Source: Isoetes taiwanensis (taxonomy: Eukaryota; Streptophyta; Lycopodiopsida; Isoetales; Isoetaceae). Taken from it: a stretch of 64,000 bases of DNA. Under the pieces are notes generated by a model. It saw nothing but the letters and a program-made list of their open reading frames with translations. It was not told the origin of the DNA and ran no database searches. The DNA is taken from contig JAJEKV010000052.1 in the NCBI GenBank assembly GCA_021234155.1, positions 3,094,254 through 3,158,253 on the forward strand, read 5' to 3'. A program made the translations under genes and the position numbers. This document shows positions 22,100 through 33,465 of this stretch, one piece after another; within the stretch, counting starts at the first letter, position 1; each line of letters begins with the position of its first letter.

Positions 22100-24287
22100 C
22101 TTGAAGATCGAGCAACGGAGGCTTTTCTTATTGGCTACAACGAAGAAGAAAAAGATTACCGATTGTATAATCGATTAGCTTGTAGGGGCGATTCAAGCAG
22201 ATTCAATGCAGATTCAAAGTTTTTTTTTTTTTTTTTAAGATTCTTGCGATTTGAGCAAGCAAATGAAGTTTGGAAGCACGTACAAGGGTTCTTCTCCAGG
22301 TTACAGGAGTTCTACCCCTGTTTCTTGTTTTTTTTCTCTGTTTTTACTAAATAGAAGCGGACAAGGGTTCGTTCTAAGCTGATCCGGTATAAAAAATGCC
22401 TAAATCCACCTCCAAGAGTTATCCATTCCGGTGGCCCAGTAGCTAGCAAAGATCCAGGCGATAATCCTGGGAAATAGAAGATTCTGGCAGAGCAGAAAAG
22501 GAAAATAGAGCAAAACAATCCGCCTGGTGAATCATGCAGCTGAACAGCAAATAAAATAATGGCAGAAGGAGCTGCGGCTTCGAACTTGCCGACTTCATAC
22601 CGGAGCTTGAAGACACCATAGCTGCATCGAGCAAGAAAGAACCGAGGTTGTAGAAAAGGAAAACTACTTCTTGGCAGTGTTATGGCGGCGCCGCTTAAGC
22701 TTCTTATAACTAGGTTACTAAAAAGGAACAACTTGTATAATTCCAGGAATTCCCCCCTACTTGTGGTTTAGCATATCGGTTTAAAGGATATAATCTATTT
22801 GTTCCGATGCATCTGTAGCCCATGTTTTCCCATGTGTTGTCTGCTTACGTCTGCCCAATAAATTCGAAGGTTCTTTCTGGTTTAAGGAAGAAATTAGATG
22901 GTTCCCTTGTTGCTTGTTCAAGTGAAGATGAAAGCATGACAATGAACAAGAACTACATTTTCATATATTTGATTGGGTAATGCATGGGATTAGTCCCCTG
23001 GCACATTGCAGGGTCCTTTGGGGCATTGCATTATGCTACGAAAAGCACATTGAGACCAATAAATTGTGGGGTTCAAATCCCCATGCTTCATATCCTTTCT
23101 TTTTGTAATCTTTTTTGCTGCAACAAGTCAGTTCCAAACTGTATTTGACTTCATCTGCAGGCAAGCTCCTGTGACCTGAAGCCTCTTGTAATTTTTTTAG
23201 AGGCTTTGCCATGTGATTGCATATGCTTGCAGGTTTTGCTTTGGTGCACGGAGCCATCTTGATGGTTTGTCTGCTGGAAGCTTCTTATTTCATGTGTTGT
23301 GTTATGGCTTCCAACTAAATTTTAAAGCCACTTCATTGTTGGTTAATTATTTCAAACAATTTACTCCATGTTTGCTGATATCCAATTGTGGTAGATAATC
23401 ATTGGGAATTGTGTTGATGTTTCAAGCTTTCTGTTATGTATAATCCTCCACATTTGGCACATGAATATTACCAAAATTACCTTGCACCTAATTGACTGCA
23501 TCATTGACCCTGCTACCATGGATATGAAATCTTAGGGTGAGCTGGTAAAGCCAGTTTGACCCTATCTTCTCTTCCTTCCTAGGGTCAGGGTTAAAGGATA
23601 AGGAATGTCCATTGGAATATTACTTAAATGAATGGCTAGGATGTAACGAGTATAGGATTATGTCATGTGTGTGCGAGGAAAGATTTTGGCAATACATTAG
23701 GACCAATTAGATTCTCTTAAGCATATAATCCAGTGGAACAGGTACATCCGAAGCGCAGTCAGAGCATAGACTGTATCGATTATTTGGAAAAGAAGGAGAG
23801 CAATTGCCTTCCATGGAGAATACACTTCATACACACAATCAGTGAATCCTCTTGTGAGGCATTTAAGAAATACAAGTGCATACATGATTGTGAGGCTACC
23901 CAAAGTGCATACATGATTGTGAGGCTACCCAAAGAAGGTGGTCTATGAGACTTTCATCAAACTCTAGTGGGTAGAGGTTCTGCATACTATGTATAAGCTT
24001 GTAAGTTGAATTTGTAGCTACTCCCTTAAGCTTGTAAGTTGACTTTGTAGCTACTCCCTCTTTAAAGTTGTGCAGGAGAGTGTCTACTTGCTATGAAATC
24101 ATGTAACTTTTATTCAATATAATAAAATACCAACTTTACTTGTTTTGGGATACTATTGAACTCTAGAGGCTCTCCAGACTCCACCTTATAAAGTAGTTCA
24201 TCCAAATGCAAGTATCACCATGCAGAGGATGAAACCGAGGGACTTTGAGAAATGCGTGTTAGGGGTACTGCAGAGATGAAAAGGAAA
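22100..24287. other. Non-coding stretch between the SUS pseudogene and the SPRP cluster
   Basis: Holds a poly(T) run at about 22219-22237, an isolated tRNA-like T-arm (TGGGG TTCAAAT CCCCA) at 23077-23094 with no tRNA body, an exact 29-bp doubling around GTGCATACATGATTGTGAGG near 23877-23934, and a ~35-bp pair around AAGCTTGTAAGTTGA at 23995-24060. I see no gene. Confidence 0.55.
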
Positions 24288-24429
24288 TTACATTAACAGA
24301 CTAAAATGGGAACAGAACATATGATGATGGAAAGTATAATACACGGAGCAATTGAGAAAACCGTTTAATCCTTTGGCATGTGGTGGAGGGGGTGGAGGGG
24401 GCGATATAGGTGGGGGTGGAGAGGGGTTG

Positions 24430-24972
24430 CTATTGAAAAAGGGGGTGGGGGTATGAAGTGAGGGAGGGGGGTGGGGGGTATGAAGCTTGCAAAGGGGGAG
24501 AGGGGGGCGTGGAAGATGGAGGGGAGGTGGAATTACTAAAGATATAGGGGTTCCCAAGGTCGTCCACACCTATGCTTAGACTAGACAAGTGCTCTTTCTC
24601 GTTGGCAGTAAGATTAGCCAGGATTCCATACTGCAAATAAGTTGTTAGGAATACATACCCAGTATCATCCAATGTGAGAGAGCAGAGATCCAAGGGGGAG
24701 AAATTCCCTAGCATTGCAAGGCCTGTAGTCAGACCCATTATTCCTGAGCTGTTGCCCTCTCCAAAATGGCAAGTCATCCCACTTGCCTGTTTTCTTACTG
24801 CTAAAAACAGGTAGTATTCTTTGTTTGGAGAATAGGTGAAGGGCTTCACTTGAGGAAAGGCCTTTGTAGAATTTGCAGCCATGGATGCAAAGATAGCATA
24901 TGTTGCTCCATGTACCTCCACACTAATCTGCAGGAAAAAAGCAAAAACTAGCAGCAGATCTCTTTTCCCCAT
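24430..24972 (-). CDS. SPRP-A: secreted protein with unknown domain and Pro-rich tail
   Basis: 180 residues. A signal peptide is clear (MGKRDLLLVFAFFLQISVEVHG, cleavage probably after HG, residues 1-22). A ~125-residue domain follows that I do not recognise. It has two cysteines shared with its paralogues (GMTCHFGEGN and DLCSLTLDD) and several N-glycosylation sites (NST, NSS). Then come PP-rich runs (SYPPPPS). The ORF ends at TAG 24430-24432, where SPRP-B has a Tyr codon, so A may be truncated; the Pro-rich frame continues past the stop to about 24370. The start is the second Met of SPRP-B's frame: the upstream Met here is out of frame by a 2-base deletion, which argues for this start. Likely a cell-wall or apoplast protein; this is inference. 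Confidence 0.72.
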   Translation of the reverse strand: MGKRDLLLVFAFFLQISVEVHGATYAIFASMAANSTKAFPQVKPFTYSPNKEYYLFLAVRKQASGMTCHFGEGNSSGIMGLTTGLAMLGNFSPLDLCSLTLDDTGYVFLTTYLQYGILANLTANEKEHLSSLSIGVDDLGNPYIFSNSTSPPSSTPPSPPLQASYPPPPSLTSYPHPLFQ

Positions 24973-25020
24973 CCTTCCTTCTGGATTTGCAGCCTTTTCT
25001 TTCTGACCTTTTGATAGTCA

Positions 25021-25827
25021 TGTTAATTTGATCGACTTGGCTTTGCCTGCCAGGCTGCTTCCTATCGTGCCTGCATTCTTTTTATATTGCCTTGGCACGT
25101 TGGCCTGTAGCTACAATAGTTTAGTGTTTTATTTGGTCAATTGCCTATGGCCCTTATCATTATATGTAGGTTTGAAGCTCCCAATTCATGATCTTATATG
25201 CTGCCATTGGATGGCAGGAATATACAAATTCCAGTTAATATTGGTTAAAATACCTGCACTTAGTTGAAGATGTTAAGTTGTCGAACTGATTCAATGCTTT
25301 AAACTGAGTCTTGTATTTACAGCAACAGGCTGGTGGAGACGTGCTATGAGCTTTATTTGGAGAATTTATTTACCAAAGATGACCAGGGCACAAATCATAG
25401 GACTTGTGTGAGTGAGAGATGGAAAGCAACATATGGTGGCTTTGGTTGCAGATTCGCCACAGGCATTTTCAGCGTCTAGACGTTCTTCAAACAATCTCTA
25501 CTACATGTCTTCTTTAAATTACAAACAGCGCTATTTAACAGCTGCTATTCAGAGAAGAAAATGTGATGAATGAGCTGCTAGTAAATCCTTAGATGTCAAG
25601 AACCAGCTACTAAAGTCAAAGGTTGAAGCAGGCAATTATGGGTAAGATATAACTGAAGATGTTAATTTATTGAAAGAAGACGAGACAACTTTAAACTTAT
25701 GAATGAAACGTATATATTTACAGAAAACAGGCTGGTGCTTTGAGTGCGCCGAAGGGCAGAATTATAGTAGACCCCATTTATATGTAACAGAACCAAGTGA
25801 CAGAGCTGACTTGCGAGAGATGGTCAG
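25021..25827. promoter_or_regulatory. Intergenic region of the older SPRP gene pair
   Basis: Separates SPRP-A (-) from the SPRP relic (+). Most of it is also found at 27285-28106, in the same order, between SPRP-B and SPRP-C. Shared words include TTGATTGACTTGGCTTTGCC-like sequence and AGATGTCAAGAACCAGCTAC. It looks like a copied bidirectional promoter. The ORF at 25028-25267 has no counterpart kept open in the other copy. Confidence 0.5.
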
Positions 25828-25885
25828 ATGGATGGGAAGAAGGGAGTGCTGTTAGGCGCATTCATCTGTCAGATTGTTATGCTAG
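25828..25885 (+). pseudogene. Truncated 5' end of an SPRP gene
   Basis: Reads MDGKKGVLLGAFICQIVML, nearly identical to the start of SPRP-C (28107), then departs abruptly after ATGCTAG. Only the signal peptide remains. The sequence that replaces the rest includes the tRNA-like SINE below. This is the plus-strand partner lost from the older gene pair. Confidence 0.85.
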
Positions 25886-25913
25886 ATCGATACCCAAGAA
25901 GTTGCTAGAATCA

Positions 25914-26162
25914 AATTCTATACAATGACATAGCAATTCAGGTTCAACCCTACAAATGACCCATCGCTGTGGTGGTCTAGTGGTAAGGCCTTGGATTGGG
26001 GTGATCCCCACCAGAGTTTAAAACCCGCTGTGGTGGTCTAGTGGTAAGGCCTTGGATTGGGGTGATCCCCACCAACTGGTTACCATCTCACTGGTTACCA
26101 TCGGGTGGGAGACGTGGGTGGGTGCAAGTCCCACCAACCATGCCTTAAAAAAAAAAAAAAAA
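25914..26162 (+). mobile_element. tRNA-like SINE with a doubled head
   Basis: Two direct 61-bp copies (25966-26026 and 26027-26087) start GCTGTGGTGGTCTAGTGG, containing the polymerase III A-box-like TGGTCTAGTGG as in glycine tRNAs. A B-box-like GGTGCAAGTCCC follows at about 26120, and a poly(A) tail at 26147-26162. TGCTAGAA occurs both before (about 25906-25913) and just after the poly(A), a possible target duplication. The left boundary is uncertain. Confidence 0.6.
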
Positions 26163-26598
26163 TGCTAGAAATGAGGACACCAACCACCTTATAGCCCAAC
26201 AATGCTATTTTACAATGCAACCTTATTATTTCTAGGTCTCCAAAACATTACCAGTTCTAACCAACCTTATTATTTCTAGGTCTCCAACATTACCAGTTCC
26301 AACCTGTGCCCAGAAACGCTGGGCACCTTAACTAGTTCAATATAAAAGAATTTTTTATCCACAAGAAGAAAAAATCTAGCAACTTAATAAATTGTTCTAA
26401 GATGTTATTGAACCTAAAAGGCTGTCCAAACTCCACCTTATAAAGTAGTTCATCCAAAAGCAAGTATGAGTGTACAGAGGATAAAACTAACGGATGACTT
26501 CGAGAAATGCATACTATGGGTACTGCAAAAACGAAAAGAAAACTACATGAACAGACTAAAACTAGGTAGAATAAAATAGATGATGGAAAGTAGAATAC

Positions 26599-27231
26599 CT
26601 GGAGCCAGTGAGGAAACCATTTAATGCTTTCACAGGGGGTGGAGGGGGGGCGTATAGGCGGGGGGTGGTGAGGGGGTTGATATTGAAGAAGGGGTGGGGG
26701 GATGAAGCTAACAAAGGGGTGGGGATATGAAACTAGGGAAGAGGGTGGGGGGTATGAAGCTTGTAAAGGGGGAGAGGGGGGTGTTGTAGAATTACTGGAG
26801 ACATAGATGCGCCCAAGGTTGTCCACATCTATGCTTACGCTAGATAAGTGCTCTTTCTGGTAGGCACTAAGATTAGCCAAGATTCCATACTCCAATTGAG
26901 TTGCTAAGAATACATAACCTGTATCATCCAATATAAGAGAGCAGAGATCGGCGGCGGAATAATCTCCCACCATTGCAAGGCCTCCAGCCACATGCATTAT
27001 TGCTGAGCTGTTGCCCTCTCCAATATAGCAACTCATCCCAGATGCCTTATTGTTTATTGCCAAAAACAGGTAGTATTCTTTGCTTGGAGAATAGGTGAAG
27101 GGCTTGGCTTGAGGAAAGGCCTTTGTAGAATTTGCAGCCATGGATGCAAAGATAGCATATGTTGCTCCATGTACCTCCACACTAATCTGCAGGAAAAAGG
27201 CAAAAACTAGCAGCAGATCTTTTTTGCCCAT
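26599..27231 (-). CDS. SPRP-B: secreted protein with unknown domain and Pro-rich tail, exon 1
   Basis: The signal peptide is MGKKDLLLVFAFFLQISVEV (start taken at 27231, the Met shared in frame with SPRP-A; an in-frame Met 17 codons earlier at 27282 is less likely). The same ~125-residue domain follows, with GMSCYIGEGNSSAIM and ADLCSLILDDTGYVFLAT, several N-x-S/T sites, then a Pro-rich tail with SYPPP and PPHHPPPIRPP. The coding exon probably ends at 26599: the minus strand reads CTGGCTCCAG|GTATTC, a good donor at the same place as in SPRP-C. The hydrophobic codons beyond it, to 26332, would then be intron. A downstream exon was not found. Family unknown to me. Confidence 0.7.
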
Positions 27232-28106
27232 GCTTCCTTCTGGATTTGCAGCCTTTTCTTTCTGACCTTTTGATATAGTCATGTTTCATAATTTGATTGA
27301 CTTGGCTTTGCCTGCCAGGATGCTTCCTATTGTGCCTGCATTCTTTTGTATTGGCTTGGCACGTTGGCCTTTAGCTACAATAGTTTAGTGTTTTATTTGG
27401 CCAATTACCTATGGCCCTACCTATACTTAATTGAAGATGTTAACTTGTCGAACTGATTCAATGCTTTAAACTGAGTCTTGTAGTTTAGTGTTTTATTTGG
27501 TCAATTGCCTATGGCCCTACCTGTACTTAATTGAAGATGTTAACTTGTCGAACTGATTCAATGCTTTAAACTGAGTTTGTATTTACAGCAACAGGCTGGT
27601 GAAGACGTGCTAAGTATATGGGTTTTATTTGCAGAATTTATTTACTAAAAAATGACCAGAGCACAAATCATAGGGTTGACTTGTGTGAATGAGAGATGGA
27701 AAGCAACATATGGTGGCTTTGGTTGCAGATTCCCCACAGGCATTTTCAGCGTCTAAGCGGTCTTCAAACAATCTCTACTACATGTCTTCTTTAAATTACA
27801 AGCAGCGCTATTTAACAGCTGCTATTTAAAGAAGAAAATGTGATGAATGAGCTGCTAGTAAATCCTTAGATGTCAAGAACCAGCTACTAAAGTCAAAGGT
27901 TGAAGCAGGCAATTACGGGTAAGATATAATTGAAGATGTTAATTTATTGAAAGAAGACGAGACAACTTTAAACTTATGAATGAAACGTATATTTACAGAA
28001 AACAGGCTGGTGCTCTGATTGCGCCGAAGGGCAGAATTATAGTAGATTCCATTTATATATAACAGATCTAACCAAGTGACAGAGCTGACTTGCGAGAGAT
28101 GGTCAG
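27232..28106. promoter_or_regulatory. Shared upstream region between SPRP-B and SPRP-C
   Basis: The two genes are head to head with ~875 bases between the starts. Inside, a piece around TTTAGTGTTTTATTTGG...CTTAATTGAAGATGTTAAC is present twice in tandem (about 27386-27470 and 27484-27570). The whole region is a paralogue of 25021-25827. A bidirectional promoter is the simple reading. Confidence 0.5.
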
Positions 28107-28693
28107 ATGGATGGGAAGAAGGGAGTGCTGTTAGGCGCATTAATCTGTCAGATTGTTATGCTAGTTGAAGCAGCAACACATGGCACATTTGACTACATGG
28201 ATGCAAATTCGACACAGGAATTTCCACAGTTTCGGACCTCCTTCTATTCTGAAAACAAGGTGTACTACATCTTTTTGGCAATAGCGAACAAGGCAGGGGC
28301 AGGGATGCTGTGTTATTTGGGAGAACGCAACACCACAAATGTGATGAAATTGTGGGGAGGCATAGCCATGCTTGGGGATTACTCAGCTGCAGATAGCTGC
28401 GCCCTCGTAATAGATGACCAGGGTTATATAGCCCTGCGAACCAATGTCTCTTCGAGTATTATCTTTTATCTAAGTGATAGTGAGAAAGCCGACATGGCTA
28501 ATGTTTGGGTTGCTGTAACCAACTCTGGAGTTCTTACCCATTATCTCAACTCTACTTCATACCCTCCTCCTCCTAGTATTGTTTCATACCCCCCTCCCCC
28601 CTTGCTACCCTCCCAAAATTCCCCCCCTCCTCCTCTTGGCTCACATCCCTCCCCTCCCCCTCCCGCCCGATCTAGCATTTTTGCAGGGGCCAG
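28107..28693 (+). CDS. SPRP-C: secreted protein with unknown domain and Pro-rich tail, exon 1
   Basis: Starts MDGKKGVLLGALICQIVMLV, a signal peptide, followed by the family domain: GAGMLCYLGERNTTNVMKLW, GGIAMLGDYSAADSCALVID and YLSDSEKADMANVWVAV, with the same two conserved cysteines and N-glycosylation sites. The Pro-rich tail has SYPPPPS, SPPPP and HPSPPPPARSS. A donor CAG|GTAATA at 28694 matches the SPRP-B donor, so the ORF stop at 28697 is probably in an intron and a second exon may exist. It is the only copy of the plus-strand gene with its 5' end intact; the copies at 57407 and 63820 start inside codon ~55. Diverged from A and B. Confidence 0.72.
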
Positions 28694-28697
28694 GTAA

Positions 28698-31600
28698 TAG
28701 CTTCTCACCTCAACTATCAATGTTTTTCCATGTTCTCATTAAGTCATTGCTCTTATTAACTTATTGTTTTGCTTGTGCAACACCTTGATGACCTTGTCGT
28801 TCATGCGCCTTTCCCATCGTCCTTGTTTTTGCTCTTGTTGATTTGCTCTAGCATACTTACATTAGCGTAATAGTTGAGGATTCTTTACAACGAGAAGTCT
28901 TTGTTCTCTTTTGTCCAATTCGTTTTTTATTGAGTATTTCCTTGATTTTATAATCAGTTGTAGACTCTTGAATTAAAAAACATGTTATGCCTATTTGGTC
29001 CAGTTCAAATTTTCGTCTCCCTCTAAGTATGTCCCTTAGAACACTGCCTTCCTCCAAACCATCAATAGGCTGAAGTTTCAAAATAATTTCTCTCCATTGG
29101 ATCCTAGGCAAATTGATATTCCCGCTGTTGTGCACTCTATATTCCTTCATAAGAGCGTTGTACAAATAGTGTTCTCTGTGGTGTTTTTATCTTCTTGGTT
29201 TGAATTTGAGAAAGTGGATTGTTACAAAAAAAAATGCCAAAAGATTTGGAGGAGGGAGTATTCATGTTTCTTGTTTGCCTGATTTCTTCCCCCCTTGGTA
29301 CCCCTCCCCCCTTGGTACCCTCCCAAAATCCCCCCCCTCCTCCTCTTGCCCTTATCCCTCCCCTCCCCCGCCCGCCCGATCTAGCATTTTTGTCGGGTCC
29401 AAGTAATCTTCTCACCTCAACACCTCAACAAAAGTGTTTTGCTCGAGCTTTTTATACCTTTCAATGAGTGAAACAAATCTATAATATATAAATCTAGTTT
29501 TTGTGGTGTCTTGAGAATCTTAAAAGCATAGTCTTGAATGCATTCATTGAGGACTTCTATTATACACTATACATGGTTCTAGTTTTTGTGGTTCCCCGAT
29601 AAACTTTAAAGCATAACCTTTAACGTATTCATTGAAGATATTTGTCTTCTCCTTTGTTGTGTTTGAATATCTAGCACAATAATAGGGGGTTTTTTTGTGT
29701 TTTTGTACGCTTTTCACTAAGGTTTTCCTATGATTTCGTGATGTATTCAAATGGATGTACTAATGCGTACATCTAGAGTACACCATTTCTGAGCCATTGA
29801 TTTTAGCCTATTTTTTTTCAATGGTCAACAACCAATGGCTCACAACAAAAGCCCTTTTTTTTGTGCGTGTGGTGCATAATGGGCACATGAAGGGCCATTG
29901 ATTTTAGCCTTTTTTTTTCAATGGTCAACAACCAACGGCTCACAACAAAAGCCCTCTGTTTGCATAATGAGCACATGAAGGGCTTGAAGGGCGCATGTAG
30001 TGCAGTTTCCCCGCCGGCAACACATTTCTTATCATAACTTTTGATCCAGAGCTTTGTTTGAGATGATGTTTATTGCGTTGGAAAGCTCTCTCCGAGACCT
30101 TTTTGATAGTGTATGATATGGATATGTTTGGTTAAGTTATCTATGCTAAAACAACAATTTTTCGGCCAGGTTTGGTAGGCTTTCACATCCTACCAGCTGA
30201 TTAATACAGGATTGCGCTATTGGATATTGTTTTATGGCTCATTCTGAATGAAGCTTGAAAAAAATTACCATGCATTTTTAGATTTTGAGGCAGTTATTAA
30301 GCAAATTCCAAGGCTTCTAGATCCTTGTGCTAACAAGCAGAAAAGTTTCCCACTTTGGTTTCTCACCACAAGAATCCATGGAGGCCAAAGGCTGCTGTTC
30401 AATTCCAGTTGAAAAATGTTTGTTGCAAACTTTATGACTTTCAGAATAATGGGATCAATCTGCTCTATCTTTGTGGTAACTTTTACTTATGTTCTATTTG
30501 TTTTATTGTAATCAAATTCAAAAGCTACAGGTGATGAAAGGCTCAAATGAATTCTAGTTTTTTTCTGGTTTGAATTCTAAAATTTTTGTTGTGCCTCTTT
30601 ATTTTCTGTCCTTTCACTAATGCATCTCGCATTTGGATCTTAGTCATGACTTATCTGTTGGCCGCCTAATGTTTAGGGACTAGAATTGGCAAGAAAGCTT
30701 GAAACATATATAATTTGGCGTGTTGCAATGAGCAGGTTCACACTTTGCTCAAAGCTGTTTCAAATTAAATTCTTATTATCAAGCAAATGCTTAGTTTTAT
30801 GTAGCTTCACATTCATTGGGTTTAAATGGTTGGACTCAAAGGCCTTAGTGCTAAAGCAAAACACATTTGCACTATTGAAACTTCATGTCATTAAGTTTAA
30901 ATTGTTTGATTCAAAATTGTTAGTGTTAAAATAAAGCACAAGGATATGTTGGGTTCAATTTCCATGACATGACTTAACAGTCATCTTCTTAACAAATGTT
31001 CTTTATTCCATTGATAACTCTTCTAAATTACTTTAATAACCTGTTGACCTTTTTTGAGGCTCCACAATTGCTATATATCATTTTTTATTGTTATGTTGTC
31101 CATCTCCAAGGCCCCAAGGGAAAAAAAAACAAGGTTTGCAAGACGGAGTGTTGTTGCCCTCTGGGGCAGAGGGTGAAGTGGCTTAAATCATATTTCAAAG
31201 TCATATTTTCACAATCAAGCAAAATTGCTACTTCAAAACAATACAATACTTGATACTTGATTCTTGTTTTCAACAAGAATTTCTCCCTTGATCCCTAAAA
31301 TATTATTCTAGTTCTGGAAAGGGCCACAATCCTATAAAGATATGTTGCCAGAGTTTAAATCGTAATTGTAAACATGGCGTGTTATTTTAGCTTTCAGGCG
31401 CTACAATTTGTCTACTGTGATATGTGTTAATTTAGCTTGTGTGCTATAATTTGTTTGCTTTGCATGCTTGTCCTTCACATGGTTCAAATATTGTTCACAA
31501 CTATTCATTTTCTAGATATTCAAGTGATCACTTAATAAAAAGAAGAATATATTTTAAAGCACATCTTCTATACCCACATCGTTTCCAAAGATCATCCTCC

Positions 31601-31842
31601 AAGACCATCTCCAAATACAGGTATTACGTAATTGTAGTCAAACAGCAATTGCATTCAAACAGCAACATCTAACTAAAATTCACCATATAACAAAGGCAAA
31701 ATTCAAGCTGTTATTTTATTTTCAAATGAACTACATGTACATGGTTCAAAACTTAGAAAAAAAAAATACTTGCACAACATAATCACAACAGCTTGAAGTA
31801 ACAATTCACATTCGCACTGCAGAGACATGGAATGAGGCGTCT
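28698..31842. repeat. 3' part of tandem unit 1 (left half), non-coding
   Basis: Nearly the same sequence recurs at 57835-60973. A second copy of the Pro-rich coding stretch lies at 29275-29440 (CTTGGTACCCTCCC to TTCTCACCTCAAC), without the rest of the gene. A ~101-bp tandem pair with GAGCCATTGATTTTAGCC lies at 29791-29990. An ORF on the minus strand (28857-29165, in the other unit 57987-58280) is conserved only as part of the duplication. 30300-30500 has a short open stretch ([17 protein letters not shown]) I cannot assign. Confidence 0.7.
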
Positions 31843-33448
31843 GTGACGTTCCATGTATTTATACGGTCTACTATACGGGACACGTACAAATACAAGCACG
31901 TCACTCCATAAAGGTACGCTACCATGGGGGTATGGGAACTTAATTGCAACCTAGGGGGTTACCTTAAAAAGGATTAAATTAGCTATGCTAATTTAACACA
32001 TTAATAATAATAACCTATAACATAGGAAATTAGGCTAATTACCATTTGGGAAGGCGCCACCTGCCCCAATCGATTGGGCAGCATGGGGATTGCCAAGTTT
32101 GGATGCCAACTTGACCCCTATCCCTGGGATTGACTCACAAGATCGACCAAGGAGGGCGTGAGTCGGGCGCCATCATACACTTGCGTAAGCTCACCATAAC
32201 GATGCCCCTGTGGAAGTAACAAATTTGAATTCTCAACTCCCGTAAGATGGAGGCCCCATGGAAACGAGTCCGGCCGTAATTCGTAGGTGGCTATGTGAAT
32301 TCTAGTTAACACTTGGTTGTGTCTAGTCTCTCTCTGTTCTCTTGGTGAATCAATCATAGAAACTAACCCTTGATTGTACAAACAAGTTCTCTTTATATTC
32401 AATTCTTGTTCTTACTCTGAAAGGATGGATCGTTAGTTCTTTGTTTAGTCCGACTCAAGCGGGGGATTACGGGGGTAGAGGCCCCGAACCGTGTATTGTA
32501 GTATGCTCCTAGATAATACTGTAGAGTCCCATTAATTGCGGCTCAGGTGCAACAAGAACCCACCGGGTCCTAGATGCTATGGTCCGGCTTAGCACCGGAC
32601 AAGGAACACAGTGGTGACATGAGGGGTGGGGTCTTGCATGAGCATACAAGGCTCCCCGAGACTCCTACAATGGGCTAGGCCCGATAGCCGGCCTCGTTGA
32701 GGGCCGGGTATGGGTCCCGACACTCCACGGGTGTAGTGGTGTGATCCGTATGGAGCACCATGCACTTTGAGTAGATTTAGGGTGAGTAAGCCCGCACGGA
32801 TCGGGGTCGCTGATGCGCATTTATTCTCTAGCTCACCCATGGAACCACCGTGGATTGATTCGGAAGGGGACGCCCCCCCCGGCGCCTCATCGGACCAAAG
32901 GCCATGAACACGGAGTAGGCTCGGAGGGTGATGCCCGAGTTTGCGTCTCCGGAAGGCTATAGCAAAGCCATAGCATGAATTGACCCATCCGCAAAGTGTG
33001 CTTTGTGAGGGGCGGATGGAGTGGACAACCCTAGCCAATGCTCTATGCCCGATAGCGCCATGCCAAGACTGGGTCGCTGATCTCTTGAGGCTCGGCCGTC
33101 GGTCGATCCTCACGGGGAGTCTCGAGTGGGGTAGAACACGGGTTCCGGGTGTTTTCAGAGGATTAGATGCATATTCTATGCCGTTGGTATATTAGATGGA
33201 TCGCCACCCTTCGTGGTGGTTATTTATGTATATTCATCTTTGTGTGCTAACCCTTGTATTCATGCTTCCGCTGACGTAGGAGTCCCATCAAGGCGTGGGC
33301 GAATGACCCCTTCGTGTCCTTCTTTGGGCCTCATTTCATAGATGGACCGAAATAGGCGGAGGGCCCCGCTCATGGTGAGATGATTGCCATGGGAGGGAAA
33401 GTCCCCGCATGTATACGTCCGAGGGTCGTATATATTGCAGGGCGTCCA
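31843..33448 (+). repeat. 5' LTR of the giant element
   Basis: Starts TGTGACGTTCCATG and ends near GGGCGTCCA just before the primer site. It has the same length as the 3' LTR. The differences between the two are clustered at CAG/CTG positions (for instance CTCCCGTAAGATGG here, CTCCCAGAAGATGG at 53334). The 174-codon open frame on the minus strand at 32589-33113 is not supported by the other LTR and is ignored. Confidence 0.9.
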
Positions 33449-33449
33449 G

Positions 33450-33465
33450 ATGGTATCGCAGTAGT
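33450..33465 (+). other. Probable primer binding site
   Basis: ATGGTATCGCAGTAG follows the LTR end directly. It agrees with the initiator Met tRNA site TGGTATCAGAGC for the first seven bases, and the rest is disturbed around a CAG. Confidence 0.6.

Noticed and set aside
23077-23094. tRNA T-arm-like TGGGGTTCAAATCCCCA
   Set aside because: The T-arm is perfect, but no matching acceptor, D-arm or anticodon arm is found upstream; not a tRNA gene.
25028-25267. 79-codon ORF with hydrophobic residues between the SPRP genes
   Set aside because: Its counterpart at 27295-27420 is not open; it is part of the intergenic duplication.
32589-33113. 174-codon antisense ORF in the 5' LTR
   Set aside because: The same stretch in the 3' LTR is broken into several frames, and the two LTRs differ by indels there; no domain.
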